Source: Patescibacteria group bacterium (lineage in GTDB: Bacteria; Patescibacteriota; UBA1384; UBA12157; JAENIV01). From it: a stretch of DNA of 51,245 bases. Positions within the stretch are counted from its first letter, which is position 1. Each line of letters begins with the position of its first letter. Position numbers and translations under genes: made by a program. This document shows, piece after piece, positions 19,537 through 29,272 of the stretch. The stretch is from NCBI GenBank assembly GCA_023485405.1, contig JAMCZU010000002.1:1-51245 (forward strand). Reading direction: 5' to 3'. The notes beneath the pieces were generated by a model. That model had not been told where the DNA came from. It saw only the letters and a list, made by a program, of their open reading frames with translations, and ran no database searches.

Positions 19537-20433
19537 CTATTGGCGGCGTCGAAGGCCGAAGCCAATGAGGCCGACGAGGCCACTTGCGAGCGCCAGCAAA
19601 CTGCCGGGCTCAGGGACAGGCGATGCTTTCCAATACAAGTCTCCTTGTTGGAAGATCGCACCAGAACCATCGGCTCCGATGAGATCCCAATCGCCGCCGT
19701 GGCCGATGACATACGGCGTATCGAGCTTTCCATTCGAGACTTTCGAGGCATAAGCTGTTATGCCATCGAACGCTACGCCCCACATCCAACCGCCACCATA
19801 GGCTATTTCTGAAAAGGCAAAATTCGTGTCTTTCCAATTACCATTGCCGGTGCCGCTATAGACATGGTAGCCTTGGTTAAGATAATCTCTGGTATTTTGG
19901 CCCACAACGAAAATATTATTGTTGGGTCCAAACGTGGCGCCAGTGATCCACCATGGTCCGGATACGCCCGCGAATGGGATATATCCTTCGGTTGTACCAT
20001 CGTGGTTAGCGCGCAGGAGGAAGCTAACTTGCATATTTCCGAACAGTACGTCGCCCGCGCTGTTTCCCGTCGGTCGGATAAGAGGGTTAATAAACTGTGC
20101 CGCTTCAGTTACATGCGTGATTGAACTGCCGTTCCAGATCGAGGCAAATCCTTGTTCGTCGTAAAACGCAACTTTGCCTCCGGCATAGTAAGGATTGCGA
20201 CCCTTGATACCGTAGGTATTCCAAGAGCCGTCGTAAGCAACTTCGCCGATGACACCACTTTTGGTGGCAAGCCATCGGGAGTTAGCGTAACTGCTGGACA
20301 TGTAGTCCAGCCCAGTTGGCGCTGTTAAAGGCGACAACTTGAACAGATTGCTTTCGCGGCCGGCGCTGGTGGTACTAGCCACCATAAGTGTCGATAAGAA
20401 CGCCAGAACTACCAGAGAAAATACCTTTTTCAT
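19537..20433 (-). CDS. PEP-CTERM sorting-signal secreted protein
   Basis: Signal peptide MKKVFSLVVLAFLSTLMVASTTSAG and C-terminus SPVPEPGSLLALASGLVGLIGFGLRRRQ. Confidence 0.88.
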   Translation of the reverse strand: MKKVFSLVVLAFLSTLMVASTTSAGRESNLFKLSPLTAPTGLDYMSSSYANSRWLATKSGVIGEVAYDGSWNTYGIKGRNPYYAGGKVAFYDEQGFASIWNGSSITHVTEAAQFINPLIRPTGNSAGDVLFGNMQVSFLLRANHDGTTEGYIPFAGVSGPWWITGATFGPNNNIFVVGQNTRDYLNQGYHVYSGTGNGNWKDTNFAFSEIAYGGGWMWGVAFDGITAYASKVSNGKLDTPYVIGHGGDWDLIGADGSGAIFQQGDLYWKASPVPEPGSLLALASGLVGLIGFGLRRRQ

Positions 20434-20520
20434 TGTAAATGTGCCTCCTTAGCACTTGGAACAGATATAGCCTCCTTTCAGCCCGATTGCTGAAAGAAAG
20501 CTAGCCTATTCCAAGGCAAC
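20434..20520 (-). promoter_or_regulatory. structured 5' leader of the PEP-CTERM gene
   Basis: Minus strand CTTGGAA...TTCCAAG outer stem, CTTTCAG...CTGAAAG inner hairpin, and GTGC-taaggag-GCAC around the SD. Confidence 0.55.
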
Positions 20521-20526
20521 TAAAAT

Positions 20527-20555
20527 ATTATACCTTAAATTAAGGCATTTGTCAA
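20527..20555 (-). promoter_or_regulatory. sigma70-type promoter
   Basis: TTGACA-17 nt-TATAAT, exact consensus. Confidence 0.9.
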
Positions 20556-20587
20556 GGAGTATGTATGAGTATGGAGGGCTAAAAATA

Positions 20588-21286
20588 TTATCTAATTTTC
20601 ATTGAATTAATTACAATATCGTAAGCGCTACTTTCTGTAGAATCTGTTTTTAAATCAATGGTGACGATATCTTTGCTCGTGTTTTGAATGGCAGTATGAT
20701 TTCTACCACTCTTTACCCATTGAATTGCTGGTGAACCATTTAAAGTTAGCGAGTTGTAGTCCGAAATATTGTTTCTTAAAGCATAGTTTTTCAAATCTTC
20801 GTAAGGCGGAGTAGCACATGTGACAGGTGAATAATCAGTATGAACATCAGCGCTACCAGCGCTAATAATAATGGAATTATCTGAACTGTATGCTCCTTCT
20901 GTGTAGACCTCTAACCATGTAGCACCGCCTACCATAGGTGTTCCGCCCGTTCTTCTGACTAATAAATTGGAAGGATACTTAAAAGAAATTGTGATATTAC
21001 AGTCTAAGCTTCCTGTATTAGTGGAAGGAATAGTAGCTTCAAAACTTTTAGTTTCTACTGCTGGTGTTGAAGTTGCCGATGGTGTTTGATTGCCTGTCGG
21101 TGTTGTTGTCGTCCTTGCTGATGTCGACGGTGAAACTGTAGCTGATTTAGTTGGTGTTGGGCTAGTGGTGGGTGAAACAATACTTTTGTTTCCTTTGTTG
21201 TACCAATAAGTAAAGCCGCCACCCAAAACTAAAACAGTGGCTAGCACGACCCAAAGCCAAGTTCGAACTTTAATTTCGGTAGTCAT
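20588..21286 (-). CDS. hypothetical protein, N-terminal TM and Ser/Thr/Pro-rich linker
   Basis: WLWVVLATVLVLGGGFTYW then SPTTSPTPTKSATVSPSTSARTTTTPTG. Confidence 0.65.
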   Translation of the reverse strand: MTTEIKVRTWLWVVLATVLVLGGGFTYWYNKGNKSIVSPTTSPTPTKSATVSPSTSARTTTTPTGNQTPSATSTPAVETKSFEATIPSTNTGSLDCNITISFKYPSNLLVRRTGGTPMVGGATWLEVYTEGAYSSDNSIIISAGSADVHTDYSPVTCATPPYEDLKNYALRNNISDYNSLTLNGSPAIQWVKSGRNHTAIQNTSKDIVTIDLKTDSTESSAYDIVINSMKIR

Positions 21287-21341
21287 ATTTTTCCTCCTCT
21301 TAAGATTAGAATACTATATATATATATCGCTTACAAGTAAT

Positions 21342-21578
21342 CTATTGTTTTCTAAGTAATTTCGTAAAATCTTCCGGTGAAATTTTAAAATCCCTGAGAA
21401 TTTGTCTTAAAAGACCTTTGCCGATATTTTCTCCCGAATGAAATGGAATAGTTGTCCAACGTCCATCAGGATGTTTCCAGACTTGATGACTACCTTTTTG
21501 TCGGTAAAAAGAAAAACCACATTTTCTAATAATTTTTGTTAGATCTTTGGCAGTTAAAGATGGTAATTTGGGAGCCAT
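21342..21578 (-). CDS. hicA: HicA-like toxin
   Basis: LTAKDLTKIIRKCGFSFYRQKGSHQVWKHPDGRWTTIPFHSGENIGKGLLRQILRD. Confidence 0.9.
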   Translation of the reverse strand: MAPKLPSLTAKDLTKIIRKCGFSFYRQKGSHQVWKHPDGRWTTIPFHSGENIGKGLLRQILRDFKISPEDFTKLLRKQ

Positions 21579-21579
21579 T

Positions 21580-21783
21580 TTAAACTTTTAATTTATCTTG
21601 GGAGATAAAATCAATTCTAATTTTACGAGCTTCTAAATGAAGTTCGATTGCTTCTTGAATACGTTCTAAAGCTTCTTTGTAGGTTTTACCTTGAGTATAA
21701 CAACCTTGAATGATGGGTGTAGAAGCAACATAAAATCCGTCTTCATCTTTTTCAATAATAATAGGAAAATTATAATTAGCCAT
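21580..21783 (-). CDS. hicB: HicB-like antitoxin
   Basis: FPIIIEKDEDGFYVASTPIIQGCYTQGKTYKEALERIQEAIELHLEA. Confidence 0.9.
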   Translation of the reverse strand: MANYNFPIIIEKDEDGFYVASTPIIQGCYTQGKTYKEALERIQEAIELHLEARKIRIDFISQDKLKV

Positions 21784-21875
21784 TTTTATCTTTCTTGATT
21801 TTATTATATCGTAATTTTGCTATTTGTAAACATTATTATATTGAACTTTTATCTTTTTTAAGGTATATTTAGATT

Positions 21876-22283
21876 ATGGAAAAATTATTTCGTCGTCGCG
21901 GAGTGCGACAATTTATTAAATTTGGTATTGTTGGCGCCTCTTCGACGGTGATTGATTGGGGGATATTTTATTTTTTAAATTTAACTTTCGGCATTTATTA
22001 TTTAACAGCTAAAGTTTTATCTTTTTCGATTGCTGTTTTTAATTCTTTTATTTGGAACCGACGCTGGACATTTCGGTCAACTGATCCTAGTCACGGTAAA
22101 GAATTTACAAAATTTCTGATTATTGCCTTAGTTGGTCTATCTCTAAATGCTTTAATAATGTATTTAGCAGTTTCAATTTTCCATACCAGAAAAATTTTTG
22201 GTTTAGCTTTTGCGACAGGAATTGTGACTTTTTGGAATTTTCTGGCTAATAAATTTTATACGTTTAAACACTCACAAGCATGA
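21876..22283 (+). CDS. GtrA-family membrane protein
   Basis: RQFIKFGIVGASSTVIDWGIFYFLN, FNSFIWNRRWTF, FWNFLANKFYTF. Confidence 0.88.
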   Translation: MEKLFRRRGVRQFIKFGIVGASSTVIDWGIFYFLNLTFGIYYLTAKVLSFSIAVFNSFIWNRRWTFRSTDPSHGKEFTKFLIIALVGLSLNALIMYLAVSIFHTRKIFGLAFATGIVTFWNFLANKFYTFKHSQA

Positions 22284-23386
22284 AAATAGGTATTGACGCC
22301 CGGATGTATCGGTCAACAGTGGCTGGCATCGGGCGCTATTCGCAAAATTTAATCAAGAATCTTTTAGCTCTCGATAAAAATAACGAGTATATTTTATTTA
22401 TGACTTTGGCTGATAAAAAAGAGTTTGAAAATTATTTCATTGAAAATTCATTGAAAATTGAAAATTATAAATTGAAAATTGTCGTAGTTGATATTCCACA
22501 CTTTAGCCTGGCTGAGCAGACCAAATTGCCGAAAATTTTAGAAAAAGAAAATTTAGATTTAATGCATTTTTTAAATTTTAATTATCCGATGCGATACAAA
22601 GGTAAGTTTATTACGACGATTCATGATTTAACTTTACTTTTTTATCCCCAAGCCGCCAAGGATATGAATTTGATTAAACATTTGGGGTTTCGTCTGGTGA
22701 TGAAAAAAGCTTGTCAAAATGCGACCAAAATTATTGCAGTTTCTAAAACGACCAAAAAAGATATTATTAAAAAATTTAAAGTGCCAAACGAAAAAATCGC
22801 AGTCATTTACGAAGCCGCTGACGACCCCACTTCGCTCCGCCATGTGGCGGAGCTACGAGGGGCAAGCAAAAAAAATGCTGACAAGCCAATTATTCTCTAC
22901 GTTGGTCAATTTCGTCGCCATAAAAATTTAAAAGGCTTAATCGAAGCTTATCAAATTCTAAAACAAGAATTGCCTTGTAAGTTAGTGATTTTAGGAAAGA
23001 AAGAAAACTTGAATCTTGACATTTCTTCTTTAAAAGATGATATTGTAATGCCGGGCTTTGTGTCAGATGAAGATTTAAAAATGTGGTATAAAACGGCTTC
23101 GGTTTTTGTGATGCCAAGTTTTTACGAAGGTTTTGGTTTGCCGGGGCTGGAAGCGATGATGGCTGGGACGCCGGTGGTGGCCTCTCGAACGGGATCTTTG
23201 CCAGAAATTTATCAAGATGCTGCTTTATATTTTGACCCCTTTAATTCAAGAGATATTGCTGCTAAAATTAAAGAGGTTATTATAAATAAGAATTTACATG
23301 ATAAATTAATTCAAAATGGTTTGCGAATTTCGCGTGTTTACAGTTGGAAAAAGACAGCTGAAGAAACACTCAAGCTGTACAAATAG
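22280..23386 (+). CDS. glycosyltransferase family 4 with two repeat-derived segments
   Basis: IGIDARMYRSTVAGIGRYSQNL, PSFYEGFGLPGLEAMMAGTPVV. Confidence 0.9.
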   Translation: MKIGIDARMYRSTVAGIGRYSQNLIKNLLALDKNNEYILFMTLADKKEFENYFIENSLKIENYKLKIVVVDIPHFSLAEQTKLPKILEKENLDLMHFLNFNYPMRYKGKFITTIHDLTLLFYPQAAKDMNLIKHLGFRLVMKKACQNATKIIAVSKTTKKDIIKKFKVPNEKIAVIYEAADDPTSLRHVAELRGASKKNADKPIILYVGQFRRHKNLKGLIEAYQILKQELPCKLVILGKKENLNLDISSLKDDIVMPGFVSDEDLKMWYKTASVFVMPSFYEGFGLPGLEAMMAGTPVVASRTGSLPEIYQDAALYFDPFNSRDIAAKIKEVIINKNLHDKLIQNGLRISRVYSWKKTAEETLKLYK

Positions 23387-23418
23387 CTTGAAAATTATTA
23401 ATATTTACGGAGGTTAAA

Positions 23419-25413
23419 ATGCCTATCGAGTCTTTATCTTATCTTATTGCTTTGGGGTCAGCCGGTTTGGCAATTATCTATGGTCTTATTTTAACTTGGC
23501 AAATTTTAAAGTCTGATCCAGGCAGTTCCCAGATGCAAGAAATTGCGGCGGCGATTCAGCAAGGAGCTAAAGCTTATCTTAATCGTCAATACAAAACCGT
23601 TGCTTGGATTGCTTTAGGGCTAGCGATTGTTTTGTATTTTGCTTTAGGTCTTAAAACAGCCACCGGTTTTTTAATTGGGGCGGTTTTATCAGCTTCAGCC
23701 GGTTATATTGGTATGAATGTGGCAGTCAGAGCCAACGTTCGGACCGCTCAAGCGGCTTCTAAAGGTTTATCGGCTGCTCTTTCAATGGCTTTTCGAGGTG
23801 GAGCGGTCACCGGTCTTTTTGTGGTTGGTTTAGGTTTGATTGGTGTCGCTGGTTTTTATCTTGTCACCAAAGATGTTTCGGCTTTAATTGGCTTAGGGTT
23901 TGGGGCATCACTTATTTCTATTTTTGCTCGTTTGGGTGGAGGAATTTATACGAAAGCGGCCGATGTCGGAGCGGATTTAGTGGGTAAAGTAGAGGCAGGT
24001 ATTCCCGAGGATGATCCTCGTAACCCAGCGGTGATTGCTGATAATGTCGGTGATAATGTTGGTGACTGTGCGGGAATGGCGGCTGATCTTTTTGAAACTT
24101 ATGCGGTGACAGCCATTGCGGTGATGCTTTTAGGATCATTAACATTTTCTTCCGATAAAGCTATTTTGTATCCTTTAGTTTTAGGTGGCGTCGCCATTTC
24201 CTCTTCAATTTTGGGAACATTTTTTGTACGATTGTCAGGCAAAAAGATCATGAATGCTTTATATAAGGGTTTATTTGCCTCAGCTATCTTGGCCGCCATT
24301 GGTTTTTATTTTGTGACAACTTATTTTATGACTGGTATTGTTGGTAGCGTCTGGAATTTATATTACGCCAGCCTGATAGGCATTGGTGTCACTTTAGGTA
24401 TGGTGGTGATTACCGAATATTATACTTCTACTAAATATCATCCAGTCAAAGCAGTGGCAGAGGCCTCCCAAAGTGGTCATGGTACTAATATTATTGCGGG
24501 ATTAGCCCTTTCAATGAAAGCAACAACCTGGCCAGTTATTTTGATCTGCGCGGCAATTTTAACTGCTTATGCTTTGGCGGGCCTTTATGGGATTGCTATT
24601 GCCGCTTTTTCGATGCTTTCAATGACTGGTATTATTGTGGCGATTGATTCTTATGGTCCGATTACCGATAACGCTGGTGGTATTGCCGAAATGGCCAAAT
24701 TACCCGAAAGCGTGCGCGCGGTGACTGACCCATTGGATGCGGTTGGCAATACGACTAAGGCTATTACTAAAGGTTATGCGATTGCTTCAGCGGGATTAGC
24801 GGCCTTAGTTCTTTTTGCTTCATACATTCAAGATTTAACCCAAACTCACGGAACGCTACCTTTTGAACTTTCAAATCCTCGTTTGCTAGTTGGTTTAATT
24901 ATTGGTGGGTTGCTGCCTTATCTTTTTGCGGCCTTTTCGATGGAAGCAGTTGGGCATGCGGCCGGTGCCGTGGTAGTCGAAGTTCGTCGTCAATTTAAGG
25001 AAATTAAAGGTTTAATGCAGGGTAATGCCAAACCTGATTATTCTAAAGCCGTTGATATTGTGACGAAATCAGCTTTAAGGCAAATGATTGTACCAGCGTT
25101 ATTACCTGTTTTGGCACCGATTGCGGTTGGGTTTATTTTAGGTCCAGTGGCTTTAGGTGGTCTTTTGGTTGGCTCGATTGTAACAGGATTATTTGTGGCT
25201 ATTTCGATGACCACGGGTGGCGCGGCTTGGGATAATGCCAAGAAATATATTGAAGAAGGAAATCTGGGTGGTAAAGGAAGTCTTGCTCATCAAGCCGCGG
25301 TTACTGGTGATACGGTCGGTGATCCTTATAAAGATACCGCTGGTCCCGCTATTAACCCAATGATTAAGATTTTAAACATCGTCGCTTTATTGATTGTTAA
25401 ATTTCTTAAATAG
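23419..25413 (+). CDS. hppA: membrane-bound H+/Na+-translocating pyrophosphatase
   Basis: [45 protein letters not shown]. Confidence 0.97.
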   Translation: MPIESLSYLIALGSAGLAIIYGLILTWQILKSDPGSSQMQEIAAAIQQGAKAYLNRQYKTVAWIALGLAIVLYFALGLKTATGFLIGAVLSASAGYIGMNVAVRANVRTAQAASKGLSAALSMAFRGGAVTGLFVVGLGLIGVAGFYLVTKDVSALIGLGFGASLISIFARLGGGIYTKAADVGADLVGKVEAGIPEDDPRNPAVIADNVGDNVGDCAGMAADLFETYAVTAIAVMLLGSLTFSSDKAILYPLVLGGVAISSSILGTFFVRLSGKKIMNALYKGLFASAILAAIGFYFVTTYFMTGIVGSVWNLYYASLIGIGVTLGMVVITEYYTSTKYHPVKAVAEASQSGHGTNIIAGLALSMKATTWPVILICAAILTAYALAGLYGIAIAAFSMLSMTGIIVAIDSYGPITDNAGGIAEMAKLPESVRAVTDPLDAVGNTTKAITKGYAIASAGLAALVLFASYIQDLTQTHGTLPFELSNPRLLVGLIIGGLLPYLFAAFSMEAVGHAAGAVVVEVRRQFKEIKGLMQGNAKPDYSKAVDIVTKSALRQMIVPALLPVLAPIAVGFILGPVALGGLLVGSIVTGLFVAISMTTGGAAWDNAKKYIEEGNLGGKGSLAHQAAVTGDTVGDPYKDTAGPAINPMIKILNIVALLIVKFLK

Positions 25414-25423
25414 CTTAAAGAAT

Positions 25424-25639
25424 ATGTCAAAAGGAATTGAAGCCAGAATTAGAGAAATAGGAGAGGAAAAGACTTTGCTTGAAATTGAAAATCAGAGATT
25501 GGTTTTAAGTTCTAAGTGTCTCCCAGAAAAATCTTTAAAAGGTGGAAAACTGAAGTTATATTTGTTAAATTCTGAAGAGGGAGTTTCGGAAAAAAAATTA
25601 GCTAAAATAATTTTAGAAGAAATTTTAAATGGCAAATAA
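25424..25639 (+). CDS. small hypothetical protein
   Basis: MSKGIEARIREIGEEKTLLE...; ATG at 25424 favoured over the track start. Confidence 0.5.
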   Translation: MSKGIEARIREIGEEKTLLEIENQRLVLSSKCLPEKSLKGGKLKLYLLNSEEGVSEKKLAKIILEEILNGK

Positions 25640-25647
25640 AGGGGATA

Positions 25648-27588
25648 ATGCTCAAAAAAATATTAAAAAAAGACGTTAAGAAGATTTGGCAAAATATTAA
25701 ATTTCGTCGAATTTGTCTTGCTAGTGGTCTAGTAGTTGTTGCGATAGCAGCTGTCTTTTTTTTATTTAATTTAATTTATCAAGATAAAGTATTTCCCCAT
25801 ACTTATATTGGCGAAGTCAATTTTGGTGGCCAGACACGCGATGAGGCTAAAGAAAATCTTAATGGAATAATTGCAAGGTCGCAAAACAGTCAATTGAACT
25901 ACATGTGGGGAGAAAAAACATACAGCACCGATCTTAACAATCTAGAAGTAAATTTTTCTAATTCCAGTGATAAAACAGTTGATCGGCTCATGGCAGTGGG
26001 TCGAACGGGTATGCTTGGTAAAATACTAGCCGAAACGGGTCGCGCAATTATTTCGAAAAATATTGTTTATGCTCAATTTGGTTTTAATGAAGAAAAATTA
26101 AACGACTATTTAACAAATATTACTAAAGATATTGATAAACTGGAAAAAGATGCCACCATTGAAATTCGAAGTGATGGTCCGGTGGTGATTCCTGAAGAAA
26201 TCGGTCAGAAATTCGAGATGGCTGTCAACAAACAAATTATTTTTGATCTCCTTGGCAGTTTTGATTTTCCGGCTAATTTACCATTTAAGGTTTCCAAACT
26301 GGTGCCAAAGATTGATTCCAAAATTGCTCAAATGGCTTTACCTGAGACAAAAGATCTAATGAAAAGACAGTTAATAATGAAAGCGGCTAATAAAACTTTT
26401 GAGCTTCACAGCGATGATATTGTTGGTTTAATTGAATTTGTGGCTCGTCCCGCCAAAAAAAATATTTTAAGCACACCCCAAAATTCGGTCAGTCTTTATG
26501 TTTTATCCCCAGAAATATCGGCGGCAAAACTTTCGCCCTTTGTTGAAAAAATTGCTCAAGAAATTTACCAAGAGCCAAAAGATCCAAAATTTCAAGTGAC
26601 TGATGATCGGGTCGCCGCTTTTCAATTAGAGCAAACTGGTTACGAACTGGAAAAAGAAAATGCAACAGCGCAAATCATTGAGGCGATTGGTAATGATAAA
26701 AGCACTTTAGATCTGCCGGTTAAGATTACAAAGTCAAAAGTCTCTTCCGATAATCCGGAAAAATTGGGGCTCAAAGAGCTAATTGGTGAGGGTAGAACTT
26801 CATGGAGAGGTTCGCCACCAAACAGAATTCATAATCTAACCCTTGGTGCTAACAATATTTCCGGTACGATTGTTAATCCGGGTGAAGAATTCTCTACTGT
26901 CAAAACTATTGGTGCCATTGATGCAGCAGCTGGCTTTTTACCGGAATTAGTTATTAAAAATAGCACCCAAGTCACGCCGGAAATTGGTGGTGGTTTGTGC
27001 CAGGTTTCGACGACTTTATTTCGAGCAGTTTTAAATTCGGGCTTAAAAATTACTGATCGAAGTGCTCATTCTTTTCGGGTGAGTTATTACGAACCGCCGG
27101 TGGGAATGGATGCAACGATTTATGATCCGGCGCCTGATTTTAAATTTGTTAACAATATGTCGACACCAATTTTTATTTGGGCGATTGCTGGTAATAACAG
27201 TTTAAGTTTTCAGATTTATGGCACTAAAGACGGACGTAAAGCGGAAATTTCCGATCCAGTTCTTTATGATTATGTTTCACCCGGGGAAGCGGTTTACACC
27301 CAATCGGATTCAATGGCCGCGGGAGCAATTAGACAAACGGAAAGAGCGACCTCTGGTGTATCGGCTAGTTTTAAATATAAAGTGACAAGTGCCAACGGTG
27401 AAGTTTTACAAGAAGAAACTTATATGAGCAAATATGTCCCTATTCCTGATAGTTATTTATATGGTCCAGGGACTGAAGGCATTCCAAACCAAAATCCGGC
27501 GCCAGCCCAAGTAGAAGCAACATCCGTGCCAGCGCCTGCTCCTACATCGGCACCAACAGTTCAGGGAAATACTAAAAAGAAGAACTAA
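25648..27588 (+). CDS. VanW-family protein with putative peptidoglycan-binding repeats
   Basis: VNPGEEFSTVKTIG...EIGGGLCQVSTTLFRAVLNSGL. Confidence 0.92.
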   Translation: MLKKILKKDVKKIWQNIKFRRICLASGLVVVAIAAVFFLFNLIYQDKVFPHTYIGEVNFGGQTRDEAKENLNGIIARSQNSQLNYMWGEKTYSTDLNNLEVNFSNSSDKTVDRLMAVGRTGMLGKILAETGRAIISKNIVYAQFGFNEEKLNDYLTNITKDIDKLEKDATIEIRSDGPVVIPEEIGQKFEMAVNKQIIFDLLGSFDFPANLPFKVSKLVPKIDSKIAQMALPETKDLMKRQLIMKAANKTFELHSDDIVGLIEFVARPAKKNILSTPQNSVSLYVLSPEISAAKLSPFVEKIAQEIYQEPKDPKFQVTDDRVAAFQLEQTGYELEKENATAQIIEAIGNDKSTLDLPVKITKSKVSSDNPEKLGLKELIGEGRTSWRGSPPNRIHNLTLGANNISGTIVNPGEEFSTVKTIGAIDAAAGFLPELVIKNSTQVTPEIGGGLCQVSTTLFRAVLNSGLKITDRSAHSFRVSYYEPPVGMDATIYDPAPDFKFVNNMSTPIFIWAIAGNNSLSFQIYGTKDGRKAEISDPVLYDYVSPGEAVYTQSDSMAAGAIRQTERATSGVSASFKYKVTSANGEVLQEETYMSKYVPIPDSYLYGPGTEGIPNQNPAPAQVEATSVPAPAPTSAPTVQGNTKKKN

Positions 27589-29204
27589 TTTTTAAGTGCT
27601 GTTTTCACAAATTCCACAAATAGTGGATGAGGAGAAAGAGGTCGTGATTTAAACTCTGGGTGGAATTGAGTGGCGATAAAAAATGGATGATTTTTAAGTT
27701 CAATTATTTCCACTAAATGATTATCAGGCGAAGTGCCGGCGATAACTAAGCCTTTTTGTTCTAAAATTTCACGATATTGATTATTAAATTCGTAGCGGTG
27801 ACGATGCCGTTCGAAAATAGATTCTTTTTTGTAGCATTGATAAGTTTTAGATTTTTTATTTAGCTTACAGGGATATGCACCTAGTCGCATTGAACCACCA
27901 TAATTGTGTTCCAGCATCTTTTTCTCTTGGTCAGGCATGATGTGGATCACAGGATGTGGGGTTTTGGGATTAATTTCAGTCGTGTTAGCACTTTTTAAAT
28001 TAGCCACGTTTCTCGTAAACTCAATGGTGGCTAGTTGCATGCCATAGCAAAGTCCTAAGAATGGAATTTTGTGCTTGCGGGCGTATTCGATGGCTAAAAT
28101 TTTTCCTTCAATTCCACGGCTGCCAAAGCCTCCTGGTACACAAATGGCGTCGTATTCTTTCATTATTTTAGCAATTTCTTGTTTTGAAGATTTTTCTAAC
28201 TGTTCGGCATCAATCCAACCGAGTTCTAATTTAACATTTTGCCAAATGGCAGCAATTTTAAGACTTTCAGTGACCGAAAAATAAGTATCTTTCATAGCCA
28301 TATATTTACCAACCAGGCCAATTTTAATGGTCTTTTTTGGGGAAGTATCAATTTTTTGGATAAATTTTGACCATTCTTTGTTGCTCTGATTTTTAAGTTT
28401 TAATTTAAGTTTGCGGCTGACAATTTGGTCAAGATGATATTTTTCTAAAATCAGTGGCACTTTGTAAATAGTATTTACGGTTTCAAGAGGAATGACAGCT
28501 TCTTCTTCAACGCCGGTAAAAAGAGCGATTTTTTTAACCATTGAGGGTTTGACGGGATGATCAGAGCGACAGATTAAAACATCGGGTTGAATCCCCATTG
28601 CTTGCAGATCATGGACACTAAATTGCATTGGTCGGCCTTTGAGTTCTTGGGAGGCGCCAAGATAAGGTAAAAAACCAACGTGAACATAAAGGACATTGTC
28701 TTCACCAACATCATGTTTCATCTGACGAATGGCTTCTACAAAATGAGTGCCTTCGTAATCACCAATCGTGCCGCCAATTTCAGTAATTAAAACATCACAT
28801 TTTGAATCAACAGCTGCTTTAAAAATTCGAGATTTAACTTCATCAGTTACATGGGGAATCATTTGAATGGTTTTGCCTAAATATTTGCCAGAACGTTCTT
28901 TTTCTAAAATAGCTTGATAAATCTGACCCGACATAACAGAAGATGTTTTATCTAAAGAAGTATCAATAAATCTTTCATAATGACCTAAATCTAAATCTGT
29001 TTCTGAACCATCATCTAAAACAAAAACTTCGCCGTGCTCTTCAGGATTTAAAGTGCCGGCGTCAATATTTAAGTATTGGTCAAATTTTTGCATCCAAATT
29101 TTAAAACCATGAGACTTCAAAATATTACCGATCGAAGCCGCGGTCACGCCTTTTCCTAGGCCGGAAAGAACTCCTCCAGTTACAAAGATAAATTTTGTTT
29201 GCAT
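27585..29204 (-). CDS. pyrG: CTP synthase
   Basis: MQTKFIFVTGGVLSGLGKGVTAASIG; GLCYGMQLA glutaminase motif; start at 29204. Confidence 0.97.
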   Translation of the reverse strand: MQTKFIFVTGGVLSGLGKGVTAASIGNILKSHGFKIWMQKFDQYLNIDAGTLNPEEHGEVFVLDDGSETDLDLGHYERFIDTSLDKTSSVMSGQIYQAILEKERSGKYLGKTIQMIPHVTDEVKSRIFKAAVDSKCDVLITEIGGTIGDYEGTHFVEAIRQMKHDVGEDNVLYVHVGFLPYLGASQELKGRPMQFSVHDLQAMGIQPDVLICRSDHPVKPSMVKKIALFTGVEEEAVIPLETVNTIYKVPLILEKYHLDQIVSRKLKLKLKNQSNKEWSKFIQKIDTSPKKTIKIGLVGKYMAMKDTYFSVTESLKIAAIWQNVKLELGWIDAEQLEKSSKQEIAKIMKEYDAICVPGGFGSRGIEGKILAIEYARKHKIPFLGLCYGMQLATIEFTRNVANLKSANTTEINPKTPHPVIHIMPDQEKKMLEHNYGGSMRLGAYPCKLNKKSKTYQCYKKESIFERHRHRYEFNNQYREILEQKGLVIAGTSPDNHLVEIIELKNHPFFIATQFHPEFKSRPLSPHPLFVEFVKTALKN

Positions 29205-29272
29205 AATCTTATCTTTAAAGTAACAGCTAGGGGTAAAAGTTGTCAAATTTTATAATAAATTCTAGAATAAAA

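Noticed and set aside
19540-20164. Several plus-strand ORFs opposite the PEP-CTERM gene
   Set aside because: Shadow ORFs of a higher-GC gene; no SD or family signature, whereas the minus-strand ORF has a signal peptide and PEP-CTERM.
23918-25241. Minus-strand ORFs opposite the pyrophosphatase gene
   Set aside because: Shadow ORFs; low-complexity translations.
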